Shown here: piece by piece, positions 46,049-56,783 of the stretch | How the letters are laid out: every line of letters begins with the position of its first letter | Numbering within the stretch: the stretch's first letter is position 1 | Origin: Brachionus rotundiformis | Taxonomy: Eukaryota > Rotifera > Eurotatoria > Ploima > Brachionidae | DNA: 64,000 bases | Assembly (NCBI GenBank): GCA_016802295.1 | Contig: JAESIW010000065.1 | Location: 1,803,382-1,867,381 of the forward strand | Reading direction: 5' to 3' | The notes under the pieces: model-generated | What the model was told of the DNA's origin: nothing | The model's input: the letters and a program-made list of their open reading frames with translations, nothing else | Databases searched by the model: none | Program-made: the position numbers and the translations under genes

Positions 46049-46267
46049 TTAAATTTTGGTATTTTGAATCTCTTTTAGTTTTTTTCGTCTTTCTGATTCT
46101 TTGATAACGTAGTCGTTGAAATCCTTAGGAGTAATGTTAATGAGTCATCAATGAAAAAAATAGAATAATTTACTTACAGCCATAGGTTGGTAATAAAGAT
46201 AAACCAAGTGACTTCCGAAAAACATACAAGAAATAGCTGCTACGCTAAACTTTAAAAATTCTATCAT
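46049..46267 (-). CDS. 54-residue single-pass membrane protein, two exons
   Basis: Exons 46267-46178 and 46123-46049 (minus), with a 54-bp intron bounded by GTAAGT and CTAAG, give 54 residues. Residues 1-23 are hydrophobic (MIEFLKFSVAAISCMFFGSH, then LVY), followed by LYYQPMADFNDYVIKESERR and a Lys-rich end. One short N-terminal membrane helix plus a charged helical tail is the layout of small inner-mitochondrial assembly factors. The YYQP.A..N.Y string recalls SMIM20/MITRAC7, but I would not name it on that alone. The strong donor and in-frame joining make it likely to be real. It is the upstream partner of cereblon and divergent from MRPL3. Confidence 0.65.
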
Positions 46268-46626
46268 TTTAATTCAAAATATATTTTTGAATTTTCGTAT
46301 TATAATTTAGTACTTATTATAAGCAATCTAAACAAATTAACAATTGTGCAGCTTATTTTGTTTAAGTGAATTCTTAATTAAATTTTTATATTATTTTTAG
46401 TTTAAAAATAAAACAAAAAATTAATAAAAAAAAAGTTTTCATTCTTAAAGATGCCTATTTTTATAGATTATTTTGTATAATTTTACATTGTTAAAGCAAA
46501 AAAGCAAAAGTTAATTTAGTTTAATTTATTTCAACGAGTCTAGAAGCATAATATTACTTATACAAAAAATATTATTTAAACTATTTAATATTTTAAAAAA
46601 TTTGAATTTTAAGGCTCCTTTAGAAA
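46268..46626. promoter_or_regulatory. Divergent promoter region, small membrane protein and MRPL3
   Basis: About 360 bp of AT-rich DNA between two oppositely directed start codons, so it should contain both promoters. No clear TATA box. Confidence 0.4.
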
Positions 46627-48214
46627 ATGTTAAAATTAAATATTCAATCGACTAGGACGATTTTTTTAAGATTGGCAAATGTGAACATTACTAAATCAGA
46701 ACTGACTAGTAATAAAGCTTTGGTCACAGCATATAACTTGACCAGTAACATAGATTGTCAAAAGTGAGATTTTTAGTATTTTTTAAATATAAACTTTTCT
46801 AATTAAGTTCATATTTAAGTCATAATTATCAGATAAATTACCAACAGTTGGCCTTTTACAGAAGAAATAATTTCACTCGGCCTTTCAATTGGGTTAAAAG
46901 ACGCGGAGGAGGATTTGACGAAAACATAAATGATGAAAATAAAGATTTTCTTGAACAAGTTTTGCTAGATAAATACTCAGAAAGTCCTTTGAAAGAGGCT
47001 CCGTGGAAAAAAGGAGAATATGACCCTAACTCTGTCAACAAGCGTTTGGGTCTTCTTGGAATTAAGTTGGGCTCAATCCCTCAATGGACCAAAGATGGCA
47101 AAAAAATCTACACAACCCTGATCCAAGTCCTAGATAATCATGTTATTGATTATGTTCCCCCTAAAGTTTTGATCGAACGAAACAATATTTACAATAAAAA
47201 TGCCAAGAGAACTAAAGATGGAAACTTGGGAATGGCAATTGTAGGAGCACTCAGTTCGGACCCAAGAAATGTATTGAAATTTTTTTAAAAAATATTTTTT
47301 ATTTATCACTTATTATTATTGAAAAAAGTATACACCTCAATATTTGGAAATTTTTAAAAATGCTGGAGTACCTCCAAAACGTAAATTGACAAAATTTATG
47401 ATCTCTCAAAATGCTGTTGTTCAAGTAATTCGAAGTTTTATTTTTTCTGTTTAAGTAATTAGGGGAGTAGGTAATTTACTTAAAAAATATTAAGAAAAGT
47501 TAGGAATTAAACTAAGATAAAAATATAAAATTATTAGCAAGATTAATTTTTATAATTTTAGCCAGGAACTCCTCTGTATGCATCACATTTCAGAGTTGGT
47601 GATTATGTTGATGTCGGATCACATACGTATAATTATTTCATATTCATTATTTTTTCTGAATTTTTACTTAATTTCAGAATTGGTTTCGGATTTCAAGGAG
47701 TAATGAAACGATGGGGCCTAAAAGGAGGACCGAGATCCCATGGTTCGACAAAGTTTCATAGAAAAAGGGGAACAATCGGAAGTGGAAGAGTAACATTTAT
47801 TTAAAATTCTTCATAAAGCAATTTACTAAATCAATTTAGGACCGTAGACCGATAAAAGGAATGAAGATGCCTGGCAAAATGGGCTCTAAATGGCGACAAT
47901 TAATGGGACTTAAAATTTGGCGTATAAATAACAAATACAACATATTGTACATTCACGGACCGGTTATTCCAGGACCTAACCATTCATATGTCAGAATTGC
48001 GGATTCTTGTTTACCTAAGAATAGAGAGCGATTCACTTCCGAAAGTCATCCACCTTTTCCAACTTATTATCCAGATCAAAAAGAACACATAGCAGAGGAA
48101 ATCTTTGATGAAGAATTACATAAGTTTACTGACCCAACAATCACTTTTGAAACCTTTGAAGCCAAGAAAATTACGAAACGTGATGGTGCTAAGATTGCTA
48201 GAATTAAAAGCTGA
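46627..48214 (+). CDS. MRPL3: Mitochondrial large ribosomal subunit protein uL3m
   Basis: Exons 46627-46763, 46820-47270, 47329-47424, 47562-47626, 47678-47789 and 47840-48214 give 411 residues (human about 348; the extra length is at the N-terminus and the end). uL3m helps form the peptidyl-transferase centre of the mitoribosome. Seen: a basic, Ser/Thr-rich presequence; a conserved region RLGLLGIKLGSIPQWTKDGK; and the ribosomal L3 core FGFQGVMKRWGLKGGPRSHG, STKFHRKRGTIGSGR, GMKMPGKMGSKWR, GLKIWRINNKYNILYIHG and PFPTYYPD. All introns are GT..AG. The second-exon acceptor at 46820 is the one that preserves frame. AATAAA at 48269-48274. It ends with TGA, which shows TGA is a normal stop in this genome. 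Confidence 0.95.
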
Positions 48215-50471
48215 AGTCTTTTGTCCTAAGCTATTTAATTTCAGTCAAAATAATGCAAAAAATATTCAAATAAAAAATTTAAAATAAATAACTCTCTATG
48301 ATATTTTTTAAAATGTCAATCATTCTTGATATGAATACTAATGAATTTAAGAATTCATAATAATTCAGTAGTAGCCTTACAGAATAATTATTTAACAAAA
48401 AACCTTAGTTAGCTAATTAAAAATAAAATAATATATTAGGAATAATTTTTATCCAAAAATATTAGCCTATTTTTCCAAGCAAAGAATAAACAAACTGTAA
48501 ATAATTTACAATTCCTTTTTTCATTCAATAGTAAACAAAATTAGTAGCTATTAGACATTATTTACTATTTGCATTTATTTTTTAAAAAAATTTCAAAACT
48601 TAATCAATTATTATTGAATCAGTTAACATTTAATTAAATATTTCATAAAATAATATTTACCAAATAAGTAAGTTATATGTTTTTTTTTTAAAGTGGGAAA
48701 ATAAAATGAAATCGAATACCGATATTTTATTCTAATAGTCATATAATTGAGAAAATTTAAAAATTTAGAATAAATAAAAGGTTTCAAGCCATTGAAGAGT
48801 TTTTTGAAAAAAGAATTGTGCAACTGTTGGTATGGGCTCTCAAAAAAAGATGTAATAAACCAATATTCTATACACCACTTTTAAAAAATAACAGTTTATT
48901 ATTGAAGTTCTTCTATTTTCTATTTTTATATCAGTAACATTTTTTTATTGACTTTAGAAAAAAAAATAAATAATTTAATGTTTTTAGATAAGAAAAAGGC
49001 TTCGAATATTTGTCAAATGAGTTTGAAATCTTTGAAAATATCACCCCAGTAAAATATATTTATTAAATACAAAAATGAAATTCAAAAGTAGGTATTTAGC
49101 CAAAATATAAAGCTATTTTAATTCAGTCTATTAGATCAGTTAGTTTAGGTTTTGTGCAAACCTAATCTAATAATTTTTCATTTCAGCTTGAGACTATGTG
49201 GTCAGGACTTTTCCAAATAACTGATTAATCAATCAGTCATTTGGTAATTAAAATTTAATTAGAATTTTTTTTGTATTTGCGTGTAGATGATTTCGTACAA
49301 ATTTTAGTATGAAATTAATTAGAGCTTAGTCCGTACTGCGAAATTCAGCTCCTTCTAGGCCTTTCGTTCATGTTCATGATTCATGATTTAGAAAAATATT
49401 GAGCATTTTAAATTAAAAAGAGAATAAATTCAAATATTATATAGCATAATTAGTCAAGTCATTTAGAAAATTGATAAACAAATAATCATAAAGAAAATTT
49501 TTAAATTAATTATTTAAAAAAAACATAAATATTTTAGTAGCCGTGAGGTACTGATGATGTATTTAGGTAATAAATAAATCTAAATATTTTAGCTATTGAT
49601 CTCCTTGACGATAAATATAAAACTGGGTAAGAAAATTTTCTAATTTACACAAGATAAAAAAATATCTTGTGCCAAAATGGATCTTTACTATCATTATAAT
49701 TTTTCTTTTGGTTGATTCTAGTGGCAACAAGATTCAAAATAAAAATTTGTCAGGAGGTTTGTTACTATCATTTTGAAATTAAGTTAAAAGATACTAAGAT
49801 AAGCAATAAATCAAAATGAATTTGAATATTAAAAAAAAAAACACCCGAAATTTATTAATTAAAATTTAATTTAATCTTAACCAGCATACTTAAACGACAT
49901 GCAACAAAAAAATACGTACAAAAACAATTAAGTTAATCTTTTCTATTTGCTATTAAAATAGTTACTAGCTATGTTTAACAAAGTTTGTTGACTTTAAAAA
50001 TATTTAGTTTCGAAGCATTTTAGAAGTATATTTTTCTATTTTTGATATAACACTTATCAATAGAAAAAACTAAGATAAAAAATTGGTCTAAATGGAATAA
50101 AAAATTTTATAAATGCATAAAGAAAGCAAATTTAATTTTAAAATCAATATAGAATAATGATTTTTAATTATGTAACAGAGTAGGTAAAACTAAAGAAATA
50201 AATAAGTCTCCTAAAGAAGGTGAAAAATTAAGGTTTCTTTAAAAAAGGTAATATAATAAAAAATTTCGCGAGTTACTTCATGTATACAAGCATTTTTTAT
50301 ATCGAGTCTAAAAGGTGCTTTTAGAATTTTTAAAAATAACTTTCAACACAATTAGACTTCATTTAATTTGCACAAATTTTGAACAGGCTTTCTTTAATTC
50401 TAATCAGACTCCAATTGTTTTAAATAATTTTTAAATGTTTAGATTTATTTAAAATCAAAATGTAATTGAGA
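48215..50471. other. Intergenic, no gene seen
   Basis: About 2.2 kb of AT-rich DNA with no supported coding frame. Confidence 0.5.
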
Positions 50472-51527
50472 ATGACTAAGAATTTAATCAGAAATGAAAG
50501 TGTTCATCTTGGAGGTGAACCAAGATTTGGTGATTGTAGAAATTTTGAGAGACCTAATCGAAAAATCCTAGATAATGAAATTAAGGAAATTTATAAACTC
50601 AATTTATCAAATATAATTTCAAATCATTATAAAGTTAGACTTAAAAATAAACTCAAAAAGTCGTTCAGTGTGCACAACGAGGACGGTGACGACTCGAGCA
50701 ATTACTTGGAGTCCAATCTAAACGAAAACAAAGTATCTTCGTTAAATAATTTTGACTCTTCGCACCATTTTGACAATCAAAAAAGCTATGACAAACTCAA
50801 ATCTAATTTATATACATCATACTTAAACTATGGCACTGTTAATCCATTTAACTCACATTATGATTTTATACAAAAAAAAAATCCAGAATTTTATAAAAAC
50901 TTAGGTAAAAAGTTACCAAACTCAGACTCGACTTACAGTCTTTTGAGCACATCTGCCGAAATAAAAAAATTTATAAAAAAGACCGAAACAAAAAAGAAAG
51001 ATATTTTAATCGAGGATTTGGGCTCGAGAAAAATTTCCACTATTAATGACCCGCAGAATACTAGAATTTTCGACCGAGCAAATTGTTTATCTCAGAGTAG
51101 CTCTTACCAAAGCATTAACAAAGATTTACAGCATAAATGTAAAACAAAAGAAACTAAAAAACCTGAAATTGTTCCAAATCAGTTTTTAATTTACCGAAAC
51201 GAAACATTTGTTACCAAAGAAAACTCGATTAAAACAGTATCTTCTAACAATTTATCTAATGACCCTCTAGTACGCAAAAAAGGCCAGCAAAGAGACTTAC
51301 AGATTCCTAATCTGACTCAGAACGGAAAAAATGCCAAAGAAGACATGGTTGTTTATAATGCAAAAAAAAATTTTTTAACCGAGTATAGGTCAACCAATGG
51401 TCCAGAAAAATTTTTAGATTCGTCCAAGCTAGCCTACATTGTCAATTGGGTCAACACTGTGAATAGAATACAATCAATTGAAGGAAAACATACCGAAACG
51501 ATCAACAAAATTTTTTTCTATGATTAA
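50472..51527 (+). CDS. Unrecognised 351-residue protein, intronless
   Basis: Open frame from the ATG at 50472 (an in-frame TTG at 50466 precedes it; an ATG at 50460 is followed at once by a stop). The protein is hydrophilic, Asn/Ser/Lys-rich and probably largely disordered, with no signal peptide or membrane segment. More conserved-looking parts are the start (GGEPRFGDCRNFERPNRKIL), HYDFIQKKNPEFYKNLGKKL, and the C-terminal KLAYIVNWVNTVNRIQSIEG, which looks helical. AATAAA at 51607-51612. Codon use and length far exceed chance in this AT-rich DNA, so it is likely a gene, function unknown. Confidence 0.65.
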   Translation: MTKNLIRNESVHLGGEPRFGDCRNFERPNRKILDNEIKEIYKLNLSNIISNHYKVRLKNKLKKSFSVHNEDGDDSSNYLESNLNENKVSSLNNFDSSHHFDNQKSYDKLKSNLYTSYLNYGTVNPFNSHYDFIQKKNPEFYKNLGKKLPNSDSTYSLLSTSAEIKKFIKKTETKKKDILIEDLGSRKISTINDPQNTRIFDRANCLSQSSSYQSINKDLQHKCKTKETKKPEIVPNQFLIYRNETFVTKENSIKTVSSNNLSNDPLVRKKGQQRDLQIPNLTQNGKNAKEDMVVYNAKKNFLTEYRSTNGPEKFLDSSKLAYIVNWVNTVNRIQSIEGKHTETINKIFFYD

Positions 51528-51529
51528 TT

Positions 51530-52928
51530 TTTGCCAAACTGAATAATGTAAATTTGTTTTTTTTTAAATATTTGAATTTTCAAAATATTTAAATAGACTG
51601 AAAAAGAATAAATTAACAATTTTTTAAGCTTTTAAAAATAATTATAATGTGTTAAAAAAAAGGGTTTCTTTTAATGGAAATTTCTTATCAAAATATATTG
51701 AGGTTTAACTTAATTTGAAATTTTCTAGGTCCAAAATATTCAAATATCATAATTTGAAAAATATATATATATGCTCTAGTTTATCAGTCAATAAATTCTT
51801 CAGATGAAACTTTAAAAATTTCTTAAAAAATATTATTTTGTATTTTTTATTAATTAAGAAATTTATCCAATAGAGGATTATGTTCAAAATCATTGAATTC
51901 AAGATTATATGAGGTTTCTTCGTTTGTATCTTATATTTTAATTAGACTTTTCTTGCCAATTTTGAATCTTGTTAAAATAATATTTATTTATGAAGAAAAC
52001 TCGAAAAAAGGAAATCTTCATAAATAAAATTAATTTTCTTGATAATACGCTTTGTTAAAATTTACAAAATAAACATGAAAAACTAAAAATTCAATTAAAA
52101 CTCGTTTAAATATTCATTAGACTCCATTCTGTAACCGAATGAATTTGAGTTTAAAAAAACTAAAAAAATAAAGAAATCAAAATAATGTTTGATTTAAACG
52201 CCTTTAGGTTCGAAATTTTTTAAAAAGAATTAACACTTTAAAATTCAATGACGTAATCAAATTATCTAGAATTTAAAATTTTAAAAATCTTACTAAACAT
52301 ATTCTTACTTCTATCTAATTTTAATTATTTGCAATTTTAGATAATTGAAAAAAAAATAACTATTTCTTCTGATATAACCAAATTCAGTTGTTTATTCATC
52401 AGTTCACGTTTAATCGTGTTTATTTCTATATTTTTCATATGTAAATTTAAAATTGATCTTATATTTATTATCCAGGAAAATATCTGACCATTGATTGAAA
52501 ATCAAAGTTATTTAAAAATAACTGGTAATCGAAATTAATCAAATGTTCAATTTATTTAGGTTTAAAAATTTCTATGTCATTTTTGCATTTATTTATGAAT
52601 CACTCTATAAAAATTAGCATCATTTTCCGTCAAATTCCCTTGGTTTTATGGTTGAAAGTCCTGTCTGGTACAAATCCTGATTAAAAAAGTGAATGGTAGT
52701 GGCAATCACATTCATCATGTGTATGCGGTATGTCCGAGAGGAACCAAAAGTAAAGCTGACCTCATGCAAGTCTTCAAATTTAGACTTTTTCTAAGTTGAG
52801 ACACAAGCTAGTCTAAAAATCATATTTTTTAAATAAAATTTCCGGGGGCCCAAATTAAATTAATTAAATTTCAAAATAATTTAATTTTTATTTGTAAAAT
52901 TAATGAATTTTGAATTTAATTTATATTT
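51530..52928. other. Intergenic, no gene seen
   Basis: AT-rich. A G+C-richer patch at 52640-52780 has no open frame and may be another transposon relic. TTTATT at 52887-52892 gives the poly(A) signal of the minus-strand GH17 gene. Confidence 0.5.
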
Positions 52929-53812
52929 TTAATTATGCTTCATTCTTGGAAAGCCAATAGCTTTGAGACTACCATCAGCATTTACAAGACCAAAATGTTT
53001 TTCAAAATCGCCTGGAACTGTATTGTCATCGGCTCGACGATCATAAAAAGCAAACCAAAAAACTGGTCCTTTACCACGAGGTTTCCATTCAGCTACTGCA
53101 TTAAAAAATTTTCTAGCTTCATTAAAATCAGCTTGTACGCCTGATGGTGACGAACCACCAGATGAAGGAAAACCAGTCTCAGTCAATCTTACTTTCTCAA
53201 TGCCATATTTATTTATCATCGCGTTCCATTGATCATCAAGTGGCTTAATTTGATTTGAATAATCATAATGGCCAAAAAATGGATAAATATTCACACCTAT
53301 TATGTCACATGCGCTTGCAAGTCTTGACGTCTCTGAACTAATACCTTGATTTAGCCATTCGCTAATTCTTTGAACAGTACCAACTGGAACATTCATTCCA
53401 GTCTCTGAACTGATTCTTGATCGAATATTATTGACTCTTGAAATTATTTCATCTGCAGAAAAAGGTCCATTTGGTCTTAGATTTTCATTTCCAACAAGAA
53501 CAGCTAGTATGCTACCGGGATACTTGCTAACTGCAAAAACAGCTGCATCTACTTGAGATTTGTACCAACTTTCATCGGTCATATAAACTCCCAGATAAAG
53601 TTTAACTCCATATTTAGCTGCATATTGAGCTACTGGTACATTGTAAAATGAAGAATAAAATGTTCTAACATGCTTAAAATGTTTTGAAATTTGTGCGAAA
53701 TCACGGTCAATTGCTTGACCAAGTGCTTCAATATTAACGCTGTCTCCATGAAGAGGATATTCCAAATTGTGCATAGCATCATAATTTACACCGATAAGCA
53801 TTTCTTTATTAT
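52929..53812 (-). CDS. GH17 family beta-1,3-glucanase, catalytic exon
   Basis: A complete glycoside hydrolase family 17 domain of about 290 residues, starting LIGVNYDAMHN and ending near GSLKAIGF. GH17 enzymes cleave beta-1,3-glucans. The catalytic pair is present: the acid/base Glu in VGNEN and the nucleophile in RLTETGFPSSGG. Also seen: HVRTFYSS, CDIIGVNIYPFFG and GPVFWFAFYD. Comparison from memory is closest to fungal/oomycete-type GH17, a family rare in animals, so horizontal acquisition is likely. On splicing grounds this is a downstream exon: a 64-bp intron (53876-53813) with GT and ACATAG borders joins it in frame to module sequence upstream. Those modules are broken. If they are dead, an ATG at 53888 inside the former intron would start a 319-residue protein whose first 23 residues are hydrophobic. 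Confidence 0.9.
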
Positions 53813-53876
53813 CTATGTTAAATATTTGAGAAATGGTTTTATATAGAAATATTAGATAAAAATTAGATTTTAATAC

Positions 53877-54460
53877 CATTATTGTCATCGGTACTAGTTG
53901 TATCTATTATGCCATAAATAAGACCATAATTTGGTTTAAATAAAACATCTTGTTTATTAACTTGTCCTTTTTTTCATTCAACAAGTACCATCTTGGAAAT
54001 TGGACCAAGTAAAATGAGTACAACCAAATGTTGAACTACATTCAGGTCCACATTCATCAGATTATTTTCATTTCAATCACAATCTAAAGCCCAATTTAAT
54101 TCTTTATTTGAATCATAGTTCCAATTAACTTCATTTTTCGGAGAATCTACAATAAAAAATATTTTTTTCTTCGAAAAAATTATCAGAATTTAGATTACTA
54201 GATGTAATAAAACCACAAACTGCACTCAAATCACTTATTTCAAATGCATATTCTTTTGAAATGGAATTTTTTTCCATTCAACAAGTACCACCTTGAAAAT
54301 TGGTCCATGTAAAATGAGTACACCCAGATGTTTGACTAGATTCAGGTCCACAATTTTCACCTTTTATTAGAATATTTTCTAATTATTTTCTTTAAATTCA
54401 CACCCAATCGACCAATAAAGATTATTATTTGAATCATGGTTCCAATCAATTGTTTGAAAT
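53877..54460 (-). pseudogene. Two decayed HFTW-type Cys-rich modules of the GH17 gene
   Basis: Two tandem copies with an exact 300-bp offset (for example the TGA codons at 53978-53980 and 54278-54280). Each encodes a Cys-rich module with CGPE...GCTHFTW..NFQ.GTC, a pattern found in secreted carbohydrate-active proteins of rotifers and fungi. In both copies the codon after GTC, Trp in intact modules, is TGA. Copy 1 also has TGA after the earlier GCD, and an extra A in a run of seven after GTC. Copy 2 has a TAG and a frame change. A linker TTSTDDNN joins copy 1 to the GH17 exon across the 64-bp intron. The 5' half of the gene is therefore non-functional unless stops are recoded. Confidence 0.7.
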
Positions 54461-54921
54461 AGACTCAACCTTTGGAAAATAAGAGCTAATCCTCAAGTTT
54501 AAATTACGGAAAAAGTTAATTTTACTTTGGATAATTAATACAATTGTAAAAAAAAATAAATTTCCATTTTTTCCCATTTTTTTTCAAATGTCACCAAAGA
54601 GAATAAAAAAATCTTATCTATTTCATTTGAGTAAATTTTAAAAGTATTTTAAAAGAAAAAAATCTAAAATATATAAAATTCCCTCTTATTTATAAAAAAT
54701 ATTAAATATATAATTATATTTCGATTTTTGGCAAAAAAATAAAAGCCTTTTAATAAATGGTAAATTAAACGATAAAAATTAAAATCTTAAATATTGAATT
54801 TCAATTTTATTTAGCAATATTTTATTGTTGATTGACATTTTGTAATTAATTTAAATTTAATATTTGACTTAATCTAATATTAATATTTTTTAAAATAAAA
54901 ATAAATATAAATTTTAATGAA
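54461..54921. other. Intergenic, no gene seen
   Basis: AT-rich DNA between the decayed GH17 modules and the MULE transposon. Any signal-peptide exon of the GH17 gene should lie here, but none is convincing. Confidence 0.4.
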
Positions 54922-54930
54922 AAATAGAAT
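54922..54930. repeat. MULE target-site duplication, left copy
   Basis: AAATAGAAT, matching GAATAGAAT at 57702-57710 at 8 of 9 positions. Nine-base duplications are characteristic of Mutator-like elements. Confidence 0.75.
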
Positions 54931-54947
54931 GACTTATATTTAAATGA

Positions 54948-55172
54948 GCATTAATTTTATTGATTTGAGCATTAATTTAATTGATTTGAACAATAATAAT
55001 ATTTAGCATTAATTTCTTTGAAACAACATTAATTATATTGGACAAGCATTAATTATTTTAAACGTGCTTTATTATATAAAACATGCGTTAATTAAATTTT
55101 TTGAACATTATAAATTTCCAGTTTACATTAATTTTAAAAAATTTACATTAATTTAAAACAAACGACATTAAT
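54948..55172 (+). repeat. Subterminal array of (G/A)CATTAAT motifs, left end
   Basis: Copies begin at 54948, 54969, 55006, 55026, 55046, 55125, 55145 and 55165, with a GCGTTAAT variant at 55085. All are in the same orientation, and several are spaced about 20 bp apart (two turns of helix). By analogy with other DNA transposons these could be transposase-binding sites. Confidence 0.7.
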
Positions 55173-55265
55173 TGCTTAACAGTGCTATCATTAAGTCCTT
55201 TTTACTATGTATCGGTACATTTTGTATATTATAAATACGATGAAACAACTGGAGTCTTACATAAA

Positions 55266-56783
55266 ATGGCAAGTCAACGAGTAGCACAATATCAAAGCGA
55301 CACTGATACTGATGAGACAGAATATGTGGAAAAAGAAACTGTCAAAAAAAGAACCAAACAAACAAGAAGAAAATGGAGTCCATTATGTACATTTAACAAC
55401 AAGAACGAAGCAATGGAAAAAATCAAAAGTGATGGCATTTGGAGTATTTCGATGACAAACAATACAAGTGAAGGGAAACGCGTGTATTATAGATGCAATC
55501 AAGTGAAAAGACGTGCGAAACAATGCCCAGCAACAATACATTTGTTATATCACAGCGATAGTGATGATGTAAGTATGTTTACAACAAAAGATGAACATGT
55601 CCACGAAGATCGACGAGCAACAGGAATTAAAGAAGAGTCAAAAAAAGAGATCTGTGAATTATTTAAATTGAAAATTAAACCTAAGCGAATACTGGAAATT
55701 TTAGCTGAAAAATCATTATCAGTACCAACAAAACAGCAATTAGCAAATTATTTATCGTCATTAAAAAGCAAAGAATATGGTACGCCAACCATAAGTTTAG
55801 GTGGACTTGAAGCTTGGTGTCAACAGTACAATTCAATACCAGATGATGATGACACAGCATGGGTTTCTAATTATGAAATTAAATATGAAGATGAAATTGA
55901 TGATGATGAAGATATAGGTGAAGAAGGTAAAAAATTTAGATTTTTTATCACAACAAAAAGACTTTTATCAAATACAACAATTTCAAACAGACTTCATGCA
56001 GATGCAACTTACAAGTTGATATGGCAAGGCTTTCCATGTCTTATCATTGGGACAACAGATATGGATAAACATTTTCATCCTTATGGTTTCGCAGTTTGCT
56101 CTAATGAGAAACATAAAGATTTTGAATTTGTTTTTAAAAGTGTTCAACAAGGTGCCAGTTCGAGTGGATTCGAAATGCAGACAGAAAACTTGATTTTGAT
56201 TGCAGATGGATCTGAAGCTATTAGAAATGCTTTTACGAATGTGTTTGGCGATGACAAAAATATGGTGATGTGTTGGGCTCATATGAAAAGATGTGTTGAT
56301 AAAAAACTAACATTAGTGGAAGACAAGGATTCACAACGTGAAATAATGGAAGATATTGAAACACTTCAAATTTCCAGAAATGTGACCATTTTCCAGACAG
56401 CAACACAGCTATTTTTGAAGAAGTGGAAAAATCAAACAAGTTTTATTCAATACTTTCAAAGTGAATGGTTGATGTCAAAAGATGGTTGGTACGAAGGATT
56501 GCAACTATTTACTCCGAGTACAAATAATTCACTTGAAGCAACAAATCGTGTAATTAAAGATGCAGATACACTCCGTGATCGTTTAGTACTTTCTAGATTC
56601 ACTGTTGTTGCACTTTCGATTGTAAAAAAATGGTTAATTGAACGAAACCCAACCACAGTAAATGCAAAAGTTTTTCAGCAAGAAACAACAATAAAACTTT
56701 CTGATTGGACAAATGGTTACAATTGGGCCAAGTTAAATAAACAAGTTATTGCTAAAGAAAATGGAAATGTAATAAAGTATTAA
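55266..56783 (+). CDS. MULE transposase, main exon (zinc finger and DDE core)
   Basis: 505 residues from the first in-frame ATG (55266). A GTG-initiated extension to 55182 is not needed. Numbering from that Met: a FLYWCH/WRKY-GCM1-like zinc finger at about 42-115 (Cys77, Cys87, His111, His113) for DNA binding; an acidic linker near 195-220; and the MULE transposase domain with catalytic Asp246 (LHADATYKL), Asp314 (LIADGSEAIRNAF), the CW.H motif (VMCWAHMKR) and catalytic Glu424 (NNSLEATNRVI). It ends after WTNGYNWAKL. The DDE triad is intact. The SWIM finger expected at the C-terminus lies further right (57160-57458), so this is either the first exon of a spliced gene or an interrupted frame. 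Confidence 0.88.
   Translation: MASQRVAQYQSDTDTDETEYVEKETVKKRTKQTRRKWSPLCTFNNKNEAMEKIKSDGIWSISMTNNTSEGKRVYYRCNQVKRRAKQCPATIHLLYHSDSDDVSMFTTKDEHVHEDRRATGIKEESKKEICELFKLKIKPKRILEILAEKSLSVPTKQQLANYLSSLKSKEYGTPTISLGGLEAWCQQYNSIPDDDDTAWVSNYEIKYEDEIDDDEDIGEEGKKFRFFITTKRLLSNTTISNRLHADATYKLIWQGFPCLIIGTTDMDKHFHPYGFAVCSNEKHKDFEFVFKSVQQGASSSGFEMQTENLILIADGSEAIRNAFTNVFGDDKNMVMCWAHMKRCVDKKLTLVEDKDSQREIMEDIETLQISRNVTIFQTATQLFLKKWKNQTSFIQYFQSEWLMSKDGWYEGLQLFTPSTNNSLEATNRVIKDADTLRDRLVLSRFTVVALSIVKKWLIERNPTTVNAKVFQQETTIKLSDWTNGYNWAKLNKQVIAKENGNVIKY

Noticed and set aside
53877..54460. Genome-wide use of TGA as Trp
   Set aside because: MRPL3 ends at TGA at the expected C-terminus and other genes use TGG for conserved Trp; the modules also carry TAG and frameshifts, so local decay is the simpler view.
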